From contig DATIYN010000169.1 of assembly GCA_035517595.1 (NCBI GenBank), forward strand, positions 1-13,623: 13,623 nt of DNA. Reading direction: 5' to 3'. Each line of letters opens with the position of its first letter. The stretch's first letter is position 1. The stretch is from RBG-16-66-20 sp035517595 (GTDB lineage: Bacteria; Pseudomonadota; Gammaproteobacteria; Burkholderiales; SG8-39). This document shows, one piece after another, positions 13,207-13,623 of this stretch. The position numbers were made by a program, and so were the translations under genes. Below the pieces are notes generated by a model, which was not told where the DNA came from, did not search any database, and saw only the letters and a list, made by a program, of their open reading frames with translations.

Positions 13207-13623
13207 CGGCGCACGCGGCGCGCGGGCGCGCTCCGGATACGCGCAAGGCGCGCGTGCTCGTGGTGGGCGACGTGATGCTGGACCGCTATTGGTTCGGCGA
13301 GGCCTCGCGCATCTCGCCGGAGGCGCCGGTGCCGGTGGTGCTGTGGCAGCGGGAGGAGCCCAAGGCGGGCGGCGCCGCGAATGTCGCAAGCAATTGCGCC
13401 GCGCTGGGCGCGAGCGCGACGCTGCTCTCGGTCGTCGGCGACGACCCCGAGGGGACGACGCTGCAGGGCCTCCTCGAAAGAAGCAAGGTCAAGGTCAAGT
13501 TCCATCGAGACAAGTCCATCCGCACGACCCAGAAGCTGCGCGTCCTCAGCCACCGCCAGCAGCTGCTGCGGATCGATTTCGAGACGCCGCCGTCCCGGGA
13601 GGTGCTCGTGCAGAAGTTCGCCG
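13203..13623 (+). CDS. rfaE1: D-glycero-beta-D-manno-heptose-7-phosphate kinase, N-terminal part (3' truncated by window)
   Basis: Only the first 140 codons are present; the frame is still open at the window end. The sequence is a PfkB/ribokinase-family N-terminus of the RfaE1/HldA type: VLVVGDVMLDRYWFGEASRI (18-37) with the sugar-phosphate-binding Asp, SPEAPVPVV (38-46), GGAANVASNCAALG (56-69), and TTQKLRVLSHRQQLLRID (108-125). The enzyme phosphorylates heptose 7-phosphate at position 1 for ADP-heptose and LPS inner-core synthesis. In Betaproteobacteria the kinase and adenylyltransferase are usually separate genes, hence rfaE1 rather than the fused hldE, but the C-terminus is not visible to prove it. 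A basic N-terminal extension of about 15 residues (MTAHAARGRAPDTRK) precedes the core. The ATG overlaps the ugd TGA. Confidence 0.92.
   Translation, partial: MTAHAARGRAPDTRKARVLVVGDVMLDRYWFGEASRISPEAPVPVVLWQREEPKAGGAANVASNCAALGASATLLSVVGDDPEGTTLQGLLERSKVKVKFHRDKSIRTTQKLRVLSHRQQLLRIDFETPPSREVLVQKFA

Overview
This GC-rich window is almost fully coding, with every gene on the + strand. It looks like a chromosomal core segment of a betaproteobacterium. The order gyrA-serC-serA-pheA-hisC-tyrA-aroA-cmk-rpsA-ihfB-lapA-lapB-ugd-rfaE1 matches the 'mixed-function supraoperon' known from Gamma- and Betaproteobacteria (gyrA, serC, aroQ-pheA, hisC-type aminotransferase, tyrA, aroA, cmk, rpsA). The separate (unfused) tyrA and aroA and the downstream ihfB-lapA-lapB-rfaE1 block favour Betaproteobacteria; the species cannot be named from the sequence.

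Layout: (1) 1-832, the 3' end of gyrA (DNA gyrase A, C-terminal pinwheel) with a Gly/Asn-rich tail. (2) 832-3097, serC and serA, the first two enzymes of phosphorylated serine synthesis as a tightly overlapping pair. (3) 3106-7462, pheA, hisC, tyrA and aroA, covering EPSP synthesis, chorismate to prephenate, and the Phe and Tyr branches with an aminotransferase between them. (4) 7459-10291, cmk, rpsA and ihfB (CMP kinase, ribosomal protein S1, IHF beta). (5) 10351-13623, envelope genes: lapA and lapB (LPS assembly and LpxC control), ugd (UDP-glucuronate) and the start of rfaE1 (heptose kinase for the LPS core), cut by the window end.

Genes overlap or lie a few bases apart: gyrA/serC by 1 bp, serC/serA by 8, tyrA/aroA and aroA/cmk by 4 (GTGA), ugd/rfaE1 by 4 (ATGA). 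The only gaps above 20 bp are cmk-rpsA (80), rpsA-ihfB (35), ihfB-lapA (59) and lapB-ugd (37). No stretch over 300 bases lacks a gene. I see no RNA gene, mobile element, CRISPR array, pseudogene or frameshift.

The window shows no new multi-gene system. The points worth a second look are regulatory: two perfect 9-bp hairpins whose loops hold the TAG stop codons of cmk and ihfB and so bracket rpsA-ihfB; a good sigma70-like promoter inside cmk; an SD-less, U-rich start for rpsA; a palindrome joining the pheA stop to the hisC ribosome binding site; and a possible leaderless start for ugd. On the protein side, SerA lacks the usual active-site Glu at its expected place and the CMP kinase is short.
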